Source of the DNA: Apostichopus japonicus
Taxonomy: Eukaryota; Echinodermata; Holothuroidea; Aspidochirotida; Stichopodidae
Direction of reading: 5' to 3'
DNA length: 64,000 bases
Assembly (NCBI RefSeq): GCF_037975245.1
Contig: NC_092571.1
Span: 26,178,564-26,242,563, forward strand
Below the pieces are notes generated by a model that was given only the letters and a program-made list of their open reading frames with translations, was not told where the DNA came from and made no database searches. A program made the position numbers and the translations under genes. This document shows, piece by piece, positions 1 through 12,558 of the stretch (position 1 is its first letter; the number at the start of each line of letters is the position of its first letter).

Positions 1-504
1 GTATCACGATTTTCAAGAAATTACATATTGGATGCTGTAATAAATGCATTATATTCTCTACTGACAATGTTTTCATGTTCAAATACGTAGGTGTAAGATA
101 AGGTATAAAACCTCCCTCAATAATTTTTATTTGCTTCTGTTTCTTTCATTAACTTGTTAATAAATTAATTATTTAATTATAATTAGCATTACTACCAACA
201 TCGCACTGCCGCCGCTGCTTATGCTAGCTTGTGCACGTCTATTGGATCAAACCATATAAATATCCAATTTAGCTATTAAACAGTTTCTTATACTAGTAGG
301 CTACTATCTATTATGCAGGCCCAGGGTTCGCATTAGCCGCGCGATTCGCGCAATTTGATCGCATTTGGAATAAACAATTAGTAAAAAGCCACTTGCGATT
401 ACTATTTTTTAGTTATCCCGTCTATAATCCATAAACATCGCGTAAAATTCCTTGTCAGCCTTTCCTTCTTTGAAATAAACGAATGAATAAATAATAACTA
501 CTTC

Positions 505-1000
505 CACATGGTAGCCTAACACCACACTAAGTCAATGAGAAATCTAGCTAAGCCTAACCATCTGTTTATTTGCTGGAGTTGTGACGCAGTTATAAGACAT
601 CCATGGAATACTTTCGTTATTGCTGTTACGTTCGACCACATGGTTGCCTAACACCACACTAAGTCAATGGGGGTAGTCTAGCCTAGCCATCTGTTTATTA
701 CCTGAAATTGTGACGCAGTTATAAAATGCTTTTGTTATTGCTGTTATCTTGGAACACATGGTAGCCTAACAACACACTAAGTCAATGGGAAATCAGCCTA
801 ACCATCGGTTTGCAATTTTTTTTTTTAAACAATCACACTTTGCGTATGATTCGGGTAATAAATTAGGAACCGGGTAGTATCGCGTCGAGCGGGCCCCTTC
901 GTTATTGCTGTTATCTTCGACCAAATTGTAGCCTAACACCACACTAAGTCAATGGGAAATCTGCCTAACCGTCGGTTTGCCAATTTTTTTTTTTTTTTTT
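505..1000. repeat. Four diverged direct repeats (about 120-160 bp)
   Basis: Each unit starts with cacatggtagcctaacacca or a variant (near 507, 638, 757, 920) and continues with a shared cctaaccatcggttt segment. Flanks such as ggttcgcattagccgcg (327) and gataacccgtgcaaacac (1070) suggest a decayed DNA transposon around them, but no clear target duplication is visible. Confidence 0.6.
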
Positions 1001-1088
1001 TAAATCACACTTTGCTTAGGATTCAGGTTATAAATTAGGAACCGGGTAGCATCGTGTCGGGCGGGTACCCGGATAACCCGTGCAAACA

Positions 1089-1090
<2 letters not shown>

Positions 1091-1141
<51 letters not shown>
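1091..1141. repeat. (TA)n microsatellite
   Basis: About 25 uninterrupted TA units. Confidence 0.95.
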
Positions 1142-1143
<2 letters not shown>

Positions 1144-1224
1144 AAGTCATTGGTTTTGTACAATTTAATGCAATAAATTACATAGAAAAAAAACCAAAAA
1201 TTGAAGTTATTAAGCTGAAGTTAC

Positions 1225-1361
1225 CTTGAAGAACTCTCTATTTGGCTCCATGCAGTTCTGTGTCCAACTAGTGTAACAATTGCCGATTAAAAATCCAATG
1301 GATAATGCAATAATTGCAACGATGATCACCAAAAGCCACATGTACCACTGTATGCAAGTAC
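1225..1361 (-). CDS. Gene A exon: transmembrane segment
   Basis: Phase 1 in after GTCACACAG, phase 0 out at AAG|gtaact. Encodes residues 153-198 with a helix of about 23 hydrophobic residues (WLLVIIVAIIALSIGFLIG) and a short cytoplasmic start. Confidence 0.85.
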
Positions 1362-4300
1362 CTGTGTGACAAGATGATTACCAAGAAATTTGTTGTTAAA
1401 AGCCTACAGTTCTGTAGGCATCGAACAATAACTTAGTAGCACGTTTTGCTTCATGTTACATACTGTGAAGAATTGGAATTTGCAGACCAAACAATTATCT
1501 TGGAACATAACTTTGGGGCTTGGTCCCATTGATCACACTCAGGAGGAGACCCACAGCGGGCCTCTGGATCACACACCAATATGGCTTTGCGACACTGCTT
1601 GCGGCACCAGTTTGCACATCTCAGAATTCTGTGCACATTCCCAAATGTTTCTCTCATTTTGCTGTGCCCTCAATGTCCATATGTCTGGCCACACCACTGA
1701 GCTAGATAACACATCTGTCTTTCTGATGGAAACATTTTAATGTGTTGTACAGTAATTTACTATATTTTTGTTCCCAAACTTTGCATACTGTGAGTATGTA
1801 GTTGCACTGATCGACATTATACAGTAGTTGCCATGTTTGAAGGTCAAAGTGCAATCACTTTCTAAAATGCAATTTTCAATCTACACAGCTAAAATTGATA
1901 CGGTGAAAGAATTGTAGGAAACCTCAAATTTGTATTTTGTGGCACTTTCGTGAACTATTTCAATCATTTAACGGAATTCCATAGACAACTTTTCATGTAT
2001 ATATATGCAGTGGCGTAGGAAGGTACTTTTGAGTGGGGGGGCTGAAGACTGATGGCCGGCCCGGGGAGGGGTCTAAGGGGAGGGGGTGTCCCCCTCCCCT
2101 TTGGAATTTTTTTAAATTTCCAGGTGGCCTCAGATGCAATTTGGTGCAATATAGCACACTTCAACACCCACTCCATTTTGTAAAGAATTTTGCACTTTCA
2201 CCTGGCCTTAGATGCAATTTGGTGCTTCAAATGAGATTTTTTTCTCATTTGGAAATGAAAATGGGGTTTTCTGACTTGCGGAACGGGGGGGGGGGGGGGC
2301 GGAACGATACTTCCGCCCCCCATATTTTTCACTGGGGGGCTGATGCCCCCCTGGTTCCTACGCCCTTGTATATATGTACCCAAAGTGAGGGACGTTTTCC
2401 TTTGCTTTGAGCATTTTGACATTTACAAGACTTACAAAGCTATCTCAGTCTGCAGGAATGTGATCAAGCCATCAATGAAGAAGTCACACAGTGATAAGGG
2501 ACATAATTTAATGTAGTGCAACATCATTGAGATCACCAAAATTTAAATTGTCCTCTAGAAGAACACTCTTAACATCACACAGTTAACCTTTACCACCATA
2601 AGTGTCACAGCATATCATGATATCAAAGATGAAACGTGAAACACACAAAAATAACCAACCACAAGAGAAAAGAGAGAGAAAAGAGAAAAAACCACACTGA
2701 ATTGGTCCACATCCTAACCTCAACTTTATGGTTCCATGGTATAGCACACAAATGGGTTTAAGTCAAGGCAGGTAACAAGGTCAGACATCTAATGAATCTG
2801 AGGGCAGCCATGTAATGAATCTGAGGGTACCATGTAATGAATCTGAGGGTACCATGTAATGAATCTGAGGGTACCATCTAATGAACCTGAGGGTACCATG
2901 TAATGAATCTGAGGGTACCATCTAATGAACCTGAGGGTACCATGTAATGAAACTGAGGGTACCATGTAATGAATCTGAGGGTACCATCTAATGAATCTGA
3001 GGGTGCCATGTAATGAATCTGAGGGTACCATCTAATGAATCTGAGGGTGCCATTTATGAATCTGAGTGTGCCATGTAATGAATCTGAGGGTTCCATCTAA
3101 TGAGTCTGAGGGTACCATCTAATGAATCTGAGGGTACCATCTTATGAATCTAAAGGTACCATCTAATGAATCTGAGGGTACAATTTAATGAATCTGAGGG
3201 TGCCATGTAATGAATCTGAGGGCACCATGTAATGAATCTGAGGGTACCATCTAATGAATCTGAGGGTACCATCTAATGAATCTGAGGGTACAATGTAATG
3301 AATCTGAGGGTGCCATGTAATGAATCTGAGGGCACCATGTAATGAATCTGAGGGTGCCATGTAATGAATCTAAGGGTACCATCCCCTAATGAATCTGAGG
3401 GTACCATCTGATGAATCTGAGGGTACCATGTAATGAATATGAGGGTACCATGTAATGAATCTGAGGGTACCATCTAATGAATCTGAGGGTTCCATCTAAT
3501 TAGTCTGAGGGTACCATCTAATGAATCTGAGGGTACCATCCCCTAATGAATCTGAGGGTACCATCCCCTAATGAATCTGAGGGTACCATCTAATGAATCT
3601 GAGGGTACCATCTAATGAATCTGAGGGTACAATGTAATGAATCTGAGTGCGCCATGTAATGAATCTGAGGGCACCATGTAATGAATCTGAGGGTGCCATG
3701 TAATGAATCTAAGGGTGCCATCCCCTAATGAATCTGAGGTTACCATCTAATGAATCTGAGGGTACCATGTAATGAATATGAGGGTACCATCCCCTTATGA
3801 ATCTGAGGGTACCATCTAATGAGTCTGAGGTTACCATCTAATGAATATGAGGGTACCATCCCCTACTGAATCTGAGGGTACCATCTAATGAATCTGAAGG
3901 TACCATCTAATGATACTTTGACACTACATTACTACACTTTAACATCCAACCTATGCAGTTCATTCACTGCAAAATAGTTACTTAATTTCATGTCACTTCA
4001 CTAAGTGTGCAGCAACTCCAGTCCAGCTATTATGGCAGTTAACAGGTATGCTGTATTTGTCCCCAAATATGCTAGATATTCAAATATGGTCACCTTTGGT
4101 CAAAATTCTTAACCTGTTTTAATAACAAGCTTCAAGGAAATTTTCCTCACTGTTTCATTCAGTCATTTGTGTTCTTAAAGATGTCTGAGAACAATTTGGA
4201 GAGTAAAGACCTCCAGGAAAGTAATTTTTGAAAATTTCTAGCGATTATAACGTGCTATAATTTGGGGCCTATACTGACTACCGTTAAGGATTGGTAGTTA

Positions 4301-6730
4301 TATAATTGTTAACTGAGGAGAGAGGTGATGGGGTTAGACGATGGTAAGATATGAGGAAAGGGTTATTGGGGGGGTGAGGAAGAATTGGTGAGAACTAATT
4401 GGAAAACAAAGACCAGGGGATACGTTTTTCCACTGCAAACTTTCACGTTTTTCTAGTTTTACATTAAACGTGCTCAAACAGACTAAGGACCATGCAGCAG
4501 CACTGAAAATATTGCAGAGCTGGGATGAGTGTAATGTGGTGTGGAACGTGCCCTATATAAATAATGCCATGTGCAAATCGCAAAGTTATTAGTGACAACC
4601 CATACAGAATAGAGTTATGTGTTAGAAATGTGAAACCATGAAACAGTACCATAAAAGTCAGTGAGAGTGGTTGTGATGTGTCAGATGGCTTTCCTATGCA
4701 ATTGAATATTTACCCACAAGGCAGTCAGTTTTCCTGTGCAATGGGTTTCTTCGGCTAATAATTTAAAGAGAGGCAATGAGGGGAATGCATCATTTACATG
4801 TGTACTTTGCAGGCTCTCTTATGAGGTGAAAGCTGCAGATCAACATTGAAGTGAGAAGAAGCATCAAATGGGTACCTAGATATTTAATCTCAATGCCCAA
4901 AGGCACTGTTGGACGTATCATATGTACAGTAATATGGAAAGGAACTGTACATGGGAAATATCATATATTATGTGGGGTGGAGCATGGCAGCCAATTAACA
5001 AACATGACCTTTTTCTCTGCATCACTAAGAGGCTGTCAAACTGATGGATGACTGATTTCTTCTTATAGATCTAATACCTGCAGTACAACTGAACCTAAAA
5101 TATATGGACATGTTTGAATCTGCAGCCACCTAAGCACTTATGGGGTAACAAATGGGTACACAAATAGCACCACAACCAACAAAGAAAAGTTTGACACATA
5201 CCCCAGGACAGAAATTAGAGTACTGACCTTCCAACTTACACTTGGTATAAAATAACACCAATGAACAGCAAATGGATGAGAAATGTAGTCAAATTCATTG
5301 AAAACTTTTACAACTTGATCAACATGGGTTGTCCCATCAGACAGATTGTCTGTCTACTAACTGAATCACTTCTTGACAAACCCACTAGCATGAAATGGAA
5401 ATCATAAATAATAATGATAATCATGATACAAGCAAATTACCTCTGAATTTTCGCTTCACATACAGTATCTCCATGAATTGATGATTGATGGGAACTTTTT
5501 GTCAGAGAATACAACAGAATACATTTATTTACATGTGTATATGGGCCTTTACACAGTAAACCAACACGAAAATCAACACATGCAGTTTTCAGTATTGAAA
5601 TTGGTATTTTCTTTGTTCTATTAGGATGAGTGTTAGTTATTTGAAGCAGAGAGATAGCATAGAAAGTTTCAACATCCTACTTGAATTTTGAAATTTTGGT
5701 CCATTGGAATCCTATGGGAAAAATAACGGGCGAACATTGACATACACCAGAAATATATAACGGTTGTAACACATTGACATACATCACATGGCAGGCAATT
5801 TTTCATAAAGTTTAAAACATATATAGTCTTGGACATTTTCCTATTATGGCATATACAGTCATACCTGCCACACAACCAAATGAGAGCAATAGGTGATGCA
5901 TATCAGGCTTAGTAGCGCATGAAATAGGTAACGGTCGAACAGTATGTCAAAAATGTTCAACCGTTATAAATGTACCACAAAAAATTGCGAAACTCAAAAA
6001 GTATACAGTGCATGTAGTTCCTTTTGTGTAAACAGATTCCTACCATGAAATAGTTTATAAAAACCATGTAAACTTCATTTGATGATGCACATGGGGGTAT
6101 AGTGGTATGTTTGAAAAAGATTGACATACACATGAGTTACATTTTTGTATGTCAAACTTCTTAAAATTTGCCACCTGTGCCCCATGTGCACCAAAAAATG
6201 TTTTCAGTGTTTATATAAACCACTACTGGCTAAGATTCTGAGTGCAGTAACGTGGATCATATACATTTCAAATCTTTTGAGTTATGCCATTTTTTAACAT
6301 AAACTTATAACGGTCGAACATTTTTTACATGTTCCCCCGTTATCTATTTCATGCTGTACTGAGCGTGATATATACATCATATATTACTCTAATTTGGTTG
6401 TGAGTTAGACATGACTGTATGACATCATAGGGAAAGGTCAAAGACTAAGTATGTTTCAAACTTTATGAAAAATTGCCATCTATGTGATGTATGTCAATGT
6501 TTTGCAACCGTTGTATTTTCTTGCAATGTTCAACCGTTATTTTGCTATAGGATTCTAATGGGCCATTTTTTCAAAATTCAAGTCGGAAGTTGAAACTTTT
6601 TACTCTAGCTCTTTGCTTCAAATGAGTAATATTGAACATTACAGAACATTGGAAATATCAATTTCGTGGTGGAAAACCTCTATGTTATCATTTCGTGTTG
6701 GTTTACTTTGTATTTGCCCACATATATATA

Positions 6731-6768
<38 letters not shown>

Positions 6769-9700
6769 ATAGTGAATATCAACAATCATCAATATATCTA
6801 TAGTGAATATTATCGACGATAATCAACATATATATCATGAATATCATCAATAATCAATATATCTAGAGGTGTGAGTAACAAATATAACTTACACTCAGTC
6901 AAAGGTTCAAGCACAAAATGAAAGGAAACAATTCATAGTTAAACATTTCACCTGGAGGTCCACTGGAGTTTTTGGATGTGGGATTTGGCAGGTCATCTGG
7001 TGTCGGAGAGGTAGACCCTTCTGTGTAGGGTTTATGCTTCTTGGATTCAGAAGGAGTAGGAGAATCAATTATCAGCTGTGGATCTGGGGATGAAGAAGTT
7101 GGAGAGTGAGGGGTGCAAAACTTTTGCAACCAATCTTAAAAATTGCCAACCAATCTTAAAAATTGGTTGTTAGCAAATCTTACTCCAAAATGTCTTCCTA
7201 ATCTCCTCCGCCCCACCCCCCCCACCCCACCCCACCCCAACATGTAAAGTCAGATTGAATGACCCAAGAGTCACACCCTTTGTTGTCTTAGTGGGTTATC
7301 CTGAATCTGCCTTGGTTATAGTAGATCAATAGAAAGTACCACTAACAGAGATTGCCATTATTATGCACTGTAAGACAAACTTATCTCATGTCAAACACCT
7401 CTTGTTTCCATTCCATTAAAAAAAAAAAAGTTATGGACAAAATAAGCATCATTAAGAAAAATCAAATGGGTGGAATATTTTAGTGGTGTCCTGTAAGCTG
7501 GCATGTAGGGGTCCAGCTGTAAAAGTTATGTTTCTTTCTAAGTGTTCGCAAAGGAATCTGTAAAAGTAAGTGGGCCTGACGTTTCGATCCTAGCAGGACC
7601 TTCTTCAGAGGCTGAATGAAACTTTCTCTTACACAGGCTTTTTAGTGGATAAAGCAGTTTGCCAACAGTTTTGTTTTATTTGTTCTTAAAAAGAGAAAGC
7701 ATGGATCAAAGGCCCCTATCAAATTTATAAGCTAAACATAATGGTTGAGTGTGCAACTACTTGATCAAACTGGTATTTTGGACAATTCTGACAATTTAAT
7801 CTGATTTATCTGAAAGAATGCATCACCTCACCTGTGGCAGGTGGGGAGTCAGTACAGATTCTGTCATTTGTCGCGTCTCCAGGATATGAAATCTGACAAG
7901 AATAAAATTATCAAGAGAAGATATTAATGAATGATAATACAGCAATAATTCTTAAATACCCCTGAGCTACCCCTTCAAGCCCCCTAGCTACACCATCAAA
8001 TATATGTTTTTACAGGATTAATACTGTAGGTCAACAGAAAGTTAGAATTCCTTTTGAGCACTACATTTCTAACCTGTACTTTGAATTTCCAAATCACTGT
8101 CTTCAATTGTAAGAAGGATTTTATATCATTTCAGTTTGTTTGTAACTATTACACTTTATTGTCATACCTATGACCATAGGCGTAGGAGGCGGGGGGGGGG
8201 CTGGGGTGGCTGCAGCCCCCCAACCAAAACTTTTGGTGAAAATTTGGGCAATATGATGAGAATTTTTCGGGCACCTACTGTACTGAAAGAAAAATAATTT
8301 GCAATGTGATTTTCAATGGTTAAACTGATATTATAATGATCATTATTATTGTAACGACTTCCCCAATCATCATAACCAATATGGAAGTGTAATAACATGG
8401 CAAATGATTGTATGTTATTGGTATGTGATGTAATAACTGATGCATGCCTATATGATATGCACATTAACATGTTGTACGCGCGCTGATTGCGCAAAAAATT
8501 TTGGTTATACTTTTCGGGTAGGTGGTTACAGCCCCACCAAATCAAATTGGGCTCCTATGCCTATGACTCATCTTCCAAGAAGGTGACGGTCAATGGGTCA
8601 CTGACACTACACTTGGCCTGTAGGTACTGTAGGGTGCAGACCACTGATATGGCATAATGTGGCATACTCCAATTGGAGTCTACTGTATATCAATCAGGAA
8701 AAGTGCCAAAATGCAGAAGGAGAACATCTTTGCTGATATATATTAACAATTAGCATCTGTTTTCTTCTTTTGTGGCTTGCATGTTGAAGAGCATGAATGG
8801 AAGTACATGTGGTGCAAAAATTGGGTCGATGGAGGCAATTTTATTCCCCTTTAAGCTTGTCAGAAGCAGCATACAAAAATTGTTTACTAATGAGTGAAGA
8901 GGTTTGTTTATTAGCGATGAAAAGTTCAGGCTCTCCACAGTCATGATATGGAAAACTGAGGGTGCCTTGAAAGGCCAACTTGTCAGCTATCCAGTGATGG
9001 GTAGCATTTAGCTAACTACAGTGAAAACTGCTATCTAGACAGACCACATTACTCTTGTGCTCGAGTGTGTCAGTCAATGGGGCTTTTAAATCGGTATATG
9101 CTACTACAAACATGGAGTGCACAGAACTAGGTATATACACATATAGTAGTCTATGGGTTTTGGAAAAAGGTTGTTTTGATATCTTAGAGAGACTCAGATG
9201 TTTATCATGTACCTGTAATGGTTAGAACTAAATCTCCTCTACAGTAAAAAAAAACTGAATCAAGATGAAATGGTGACTGTTAAGGACAGTCTGCAGTGAC
9301 AAAGGTTGCAGCTGTGGCCATACAAGCCCAATTTGATTGGGGGGGGAGGGGGTGTAACAATTTTTGCGAAAAATGTAACCAATATGGAAGGACGTACTGG
9401 CAAGATCCCCAGCACCTTTGTTCAAATTCAAATTCGTGAAGGAATGCCAAAAGTGATACTACAAATATATTACTGCAAATATCATTGCATACATTGTCTT
9501 GGACAGACAAAGAAAGCACAGAGTGCGAACTGTGTCAAAACTCCACAACATCATTATCGGATTAGTCGGGCAAGGTTAGAATGTAGTCTAATATACCTTA
9601 GAAGGCTCTCACCAACCACACAAAATTATTGGTGCTTTTTTTTGGTTTTTTGTACAGTGCCCGATACAATATCAGCATATCTCCAGAATTTTCACAGAAA

Positions 9701-12558
9701 TAGATTGTAGCAGACTGCCACCACAACATGTCCCCTCCTATGCCTATGGAAGCAGCACTGTATGCTGTATCTACTCACCACATCACCCTCATCACAGACT
9801 GTGAATCTAATACACATTGGACATGTGTTGAACCACTTCATGTATGAGCCTTCTGGACAATTTAAGCATTCTCTAAGTAAAAGCAAGAAAGGAAATCAAA
9901 TGTTATATGACTGAAAATCAATGGTTAAAGGCTAACAAATTTTTCTTTCTTTGGGCTAATACTAAAGTATTTTATAACACTAAAAATACTGTGGTTTCCG
10001 CTTATCGAAAGACACAGCAATTTTGAGAAATTTGTGGTCAAAGTTAGCAGATTCTCACCAGAAATACTGTACGATGCGTAAAAGCTCATGAACTTACAGA
10101 CCTGTCACCGTGTGACGTCAATATGCGAAGTGTACCGCAACACGAAACACTAACAATGGACGTTCCACGTATTACTCATTAGAAAGTAAACCTTTATTTA
10201 ACTTCAATTTTCCAATAAACATGCAGCTACAGGAGAAGGAATCTGAATGGTTGTTAAAATTGTTCACACATTTGTTTACTCATTTTGGATAGCAATTCTT
10301 CAGTTCAGCAAATTATGAATAAATAACTCAATGTCTGGTCATATTTCCTAAGATTCACTGATATTATCTAGGCCAGTAAACATACTGTATCATGTAAATG
10401 TGTTGTTATAGGGGTTGGTGGGAGAAATGTAAATGAATTGTCCAAGGTTATGGTAGGAGGAATGTGGGAGTTACAGTATGTTTGCACACAAAGAGTCAGC
10501 GTAAATTTGAGAGCTAACCAATTACAGCATTGATATCAAATCTATATAAGGGAGTTCTATATCATCCCCTCCTCCACCCTACCCCCCCCCCCCTCACCTT
10601 GGTCCTATAGTGACACATCAACTGCCTGTTATACATTAAAACAAATATTCAAAGTTCACACATGACAACATGTAAATGTATAAAATGTACAGTTTGACAG
10701 ATTTGGGATCAATATTTGTGTGAAATATAGATCTAACATTTTGACAAACTGTGTCTTCAACCTATCATGAGGAAAGACCTGAGCAGTGCAATACTGTCAC
10801 AGTACTGTGCCATCAACTACAAGTGATGCTCCCGTTAGCAACAATGTACATATATATGTAGAGTAGCCCGAGCTGTAACCGGTCCTGTAAACTGTACATA
10901 CCCGTCTGTATCATTCTTGTAGGTTCCAGGACGGCAGTCACCATTGTTGAACTCTTCCCACTTAACACACTGTAGAAAAGAGATCATTAATTAAATGACA
11001 GAGCACTGTAGATTCATATAATTTGGCATGTACATAGACTAGTTTGAGTGTGATGTGTAGAGTTCTGTAGAGAATTGTCAAAATTACATAAATATTAAAA
11101 TATAATAAAGATTACAGATCGAGTCCAACTCGTATGCCTTATATAGCGAATGCCCCCAAACAATGGGGTGCGACCCAAAAGTGGGCCGCAAATCTTTTTT
11201 TCGGGTTTGCTAGTGGATCTTTTCTGGATGCCAACAATTTACAGAACCTGCAGTTTGTTTTGAGGGGTCCTGTACAAGTGGCTAGAGCTGGGCTGATGCA
11301 TGCTAGCTTCACCACAGGGAACGATATGGTACTCCAATAAATGATATTATGCCTATGTTAGTCTCAGTTTACTATGTACTGCATGCATACACGGATGTGG
11401 GTTCTGTATATTTACAGGACGAGATTATTCACTGGACATATAAACTGTGCAGAACTTTACCTACTGTACAGGAGAACTTTAAAATGTATTTACCGATGTC
11501 AATTCTTCAGTGGAAATTGCACCTTCAACTTCAAATCGGAAGCAAATGAAGGCAGCAATAATTACCTGAAATAGAGGAAGCAGAGTCAGCAAAAGTTACA
11601 GACCTTTCTGTAATGACTACTTTACAATGTATGTGTACATGATGTGACATTAATGAGCCATCTTTACATGGATTCAGAATTAACTGCCAAAAAGATATGA
11701 CTTAATTTTTTTTACAAATAACTGCTGGGAATAATTTAACCAGTACAGCATCGCACAATGATATATAAAACATGGTCAAGTTGCTATGTATAGAAGTGTA
11801 AAGATGCATAGCAGTTTTCTGCAGAGGAACTATAGTACAGTATGCAATAAGAGAAACATTCAAAGCCTTCAAAAATGCTGGACAAACTTTAACTTATTCC
11901 AGGCTCTATAGTACTATAAAGAACAGTACTGAGAAGCTGCATGGTCATGCCCTCCAAATTATTCATGACCACATTAATTGAGGAATTTTCATACCACACT
12001 ATATTAGACCATATTGTCTGAGACTCTGAGTAGTGGGTAACATGCCTTCACTTTGAAGGTGGCTCCAAAATGCTAATTGAAATCAATCTCAAGTAAATAT
12101 CACACACAGGAAGTTGGGTCATTCCATGTCAAATCATGGATGGAGTTAGTGCAGTACTTTACTGTATTAACCTGGCCCCAACTGAAGCCATTGCCCCATT
12201 ATTGGAAATCAACCAAGGGAAGAATGATCATATACAGTATGATAATAGTCCAAGAGGTAGAAATGGGGTACGTATTATAGAGAAAATGGATTTTCATGTT
12301 GCTAGAGCTTCAGACTACCCAGTACAAAACAACAACTTAAATAGTTTGCAGAGCCTATTTTACTAATTATTACCTGGCACAATATTATGAAGTACATACT
12401 CCATGCCTGTCTGTACAGCTTATAAATATGCAGTACAGAAATGTTTTGAAATGAAACTTATAATATAACCTGAGAGCTTTATAAGATCTAGACCAAACAG
12501 TAAGTGTGAATGTAAGTTCTATATTTACCGTGATCATAAATATATTGTTGAACTCCAT
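1225..12558 (-). CDS. TNF-receptor-like membrane protein, gene A (3' part outside window)
   Basis: Joined exons: 12558-12529 (coding part), 11565-11494, 10969-10902, 9872-9779, 7892-7832, 7083-6952, 1361-1225. They give 594 nt, exactly 198 codons, with matching phases throughout. Residues 1-25 are a convincing signal peptide with a hydrophobic core at 6-18. Cysteines 35, 46, 59, 62, 74, 77, 83 and 101 make a compact TNFR-like region, with a sequon at N53. Residues 102-153 are a Pro/Ser/Thr stalk. Residues 158-180 are a membrane helix, followed by NCYTSW and about 12 further residues before a phase-0 donor. The tail must continue left of position 1225, probably beyond the window, because I find no convincing next exon in 1-1224. 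The C-x10-C start and the exon phases match gene B, making it a paralogue. Whether it carries a death domain cannot be told here. Confidence 0.8.
2008..2368. mobile_element. hAT-type MITE with perfect 8-bp target duplication
   Basis: Ends are CAGTGGCGTAGGAA and TTCCTACGCCCTTG, inverted with few mismatches. Flanked on both sides by tatatatg (2000-2007 and 2369-2376). No coding capacity; the interior is GC-rich with G and C homopolymers. Confidence 0.85.
2788..3913. repeat. 22-bp minisatellite, about 51 copies
   Basis: The unit is close to ctaatgaatctgagggtaccat, with variants at the gt/ct and ccat/ccatcccc positions. Since 22 is not a multiple of three, every frame reads the same 22-residue cycle, which explains the long minus-strand open frames; they are not genes. 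Confidence 0.97.
4135..4290. repeat. Dispersed repeat, copy 1 of 2
   Basis: Matches 52838-52990 over about 150 bp, sharing gtctgagaacaatttggaga, gacctcc, ggaaagta and gctataatttgggg. Same orientation in both places. Confidence 0.8.
5536..6744. mobile_element. 1.2-kb imperfect palindrome (foldback-type element)
   Basis: The two halves are inverted copies of about 600 bp meeting near 6140. Landmarks: agtaaaccaacacgaaa at 5560 against tttcgtgttggtttact at 6690, and atacatcacatgg at 5780 against the inverse near 6490. Arms are about 80% alike by eye. It sits in the large gene A intron before the membrane exon. No ORF. Confidence 0.85.
6721..6768. repeat. (TA)n microsatellite at palindrome end
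   Basis: TA-rich run at the right end of the palindrome, followed by atcaatatatc-type imperfect repeats to about 6865. Confidence 0.9.
6952..7083 (-). CDS. Gene A exon: Pro/Ser/Thr stalk
   Basis: Phase 1 to 1. Encodes residues 109-153, rich in Pro, Ser and Thr and without cysteine, including sequon NSS. The acceptor chosen is CATCCCCAG; the frame stays open upstream, so a longer exon is possible. Confidence 0.75.
7574..7612 (-). repeat. Penelope-like motif (ctgaagaag...gaaacgtc), copy 1
   Basis: Read on the minus strand: gcctctgaagaaggtcctgc then taggatcgaaacgtcaggc. The inner hairpin and the GAAACGTC tail resemble terminal sequences of Penelope-like retroelements. A second copy lies at 22751-22789. 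Confidence 0.55.
7832..7892 (-). CDS. Gene A exon: last cysteine of the ectodomain
   Basis: Phase 0 in, phase 1 out, the same as gene B exon 4. Encodes YPGDATNDRIC, the usual close of a TNFR repeat (C101), and the start of the stalk. Confidence 0.85.
8175..8559. mobile_element. hAT-type MITE, CATAGGCGTAGGAG family, copy 1
   Basis: Left end CATAGGCGTAGGAGG, right end GGGCTCCTATG. Flanked by cctatgac on both sides (8167-8174, 8560-8567), although that repeat resembles the terminus itself. Interior shares cgggcacctactg and aattttggttatac with the copies at 14628 and 60858. Confidence 0.8.
9290..9750. repeat. Probable decayed relative of the same MITE family
   Basis: Contains agcccaatttgattgggggg and tgtaacaatttttgcgaaaaa at the left and cctcctatgcctatgg at 9736, resembling ends and subterminal parts of the CATAGGCG family. 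Lies just left of a gene A exon. No target duplication seen. Confidence 0.4.
9779..9872 (-). CDS. Gene A exon: core TNFR-like cysteines
   Basis: Phase 2 in, phase 0 out. Encodes two C-x2-C pairs (59/62, 74/77) and C83 with CPEGSY and CDEGD motifs typical of TNFR repeats. The acceptor is TTACTTAG; a second AG two bases later would break the frame. Confidence 0.88.
10902..10969 (-). CDS. Gene A exon: first cysteine pair
   Basis: Phase 0 in, phase 2 out, as in gene B exon 2. Encodes C35 and C46 with x10 spacing, and GTYKNDTD, similar to the Y-containing TNFR start and carrying sequon N53. Confidence 0.85.
11494..11565 (-). CDS. Gene A exon: signal-peptide core and cleavage region
   Basis: Phase 0 to 0, acceptor CTATTTCAG, donor TCG|gtaaat. 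Encodes VIIAAFICFRFEVEG and then a short polar stretch, residues 11-34. Confidence 0.75.

Noticed and set aside
2789-3473. Four overlapping minus-strand ORFs with repeating MVPSDSLHGTL-like text
   Set aside because: They are readings of the 22-bp minisatellite in different frames.
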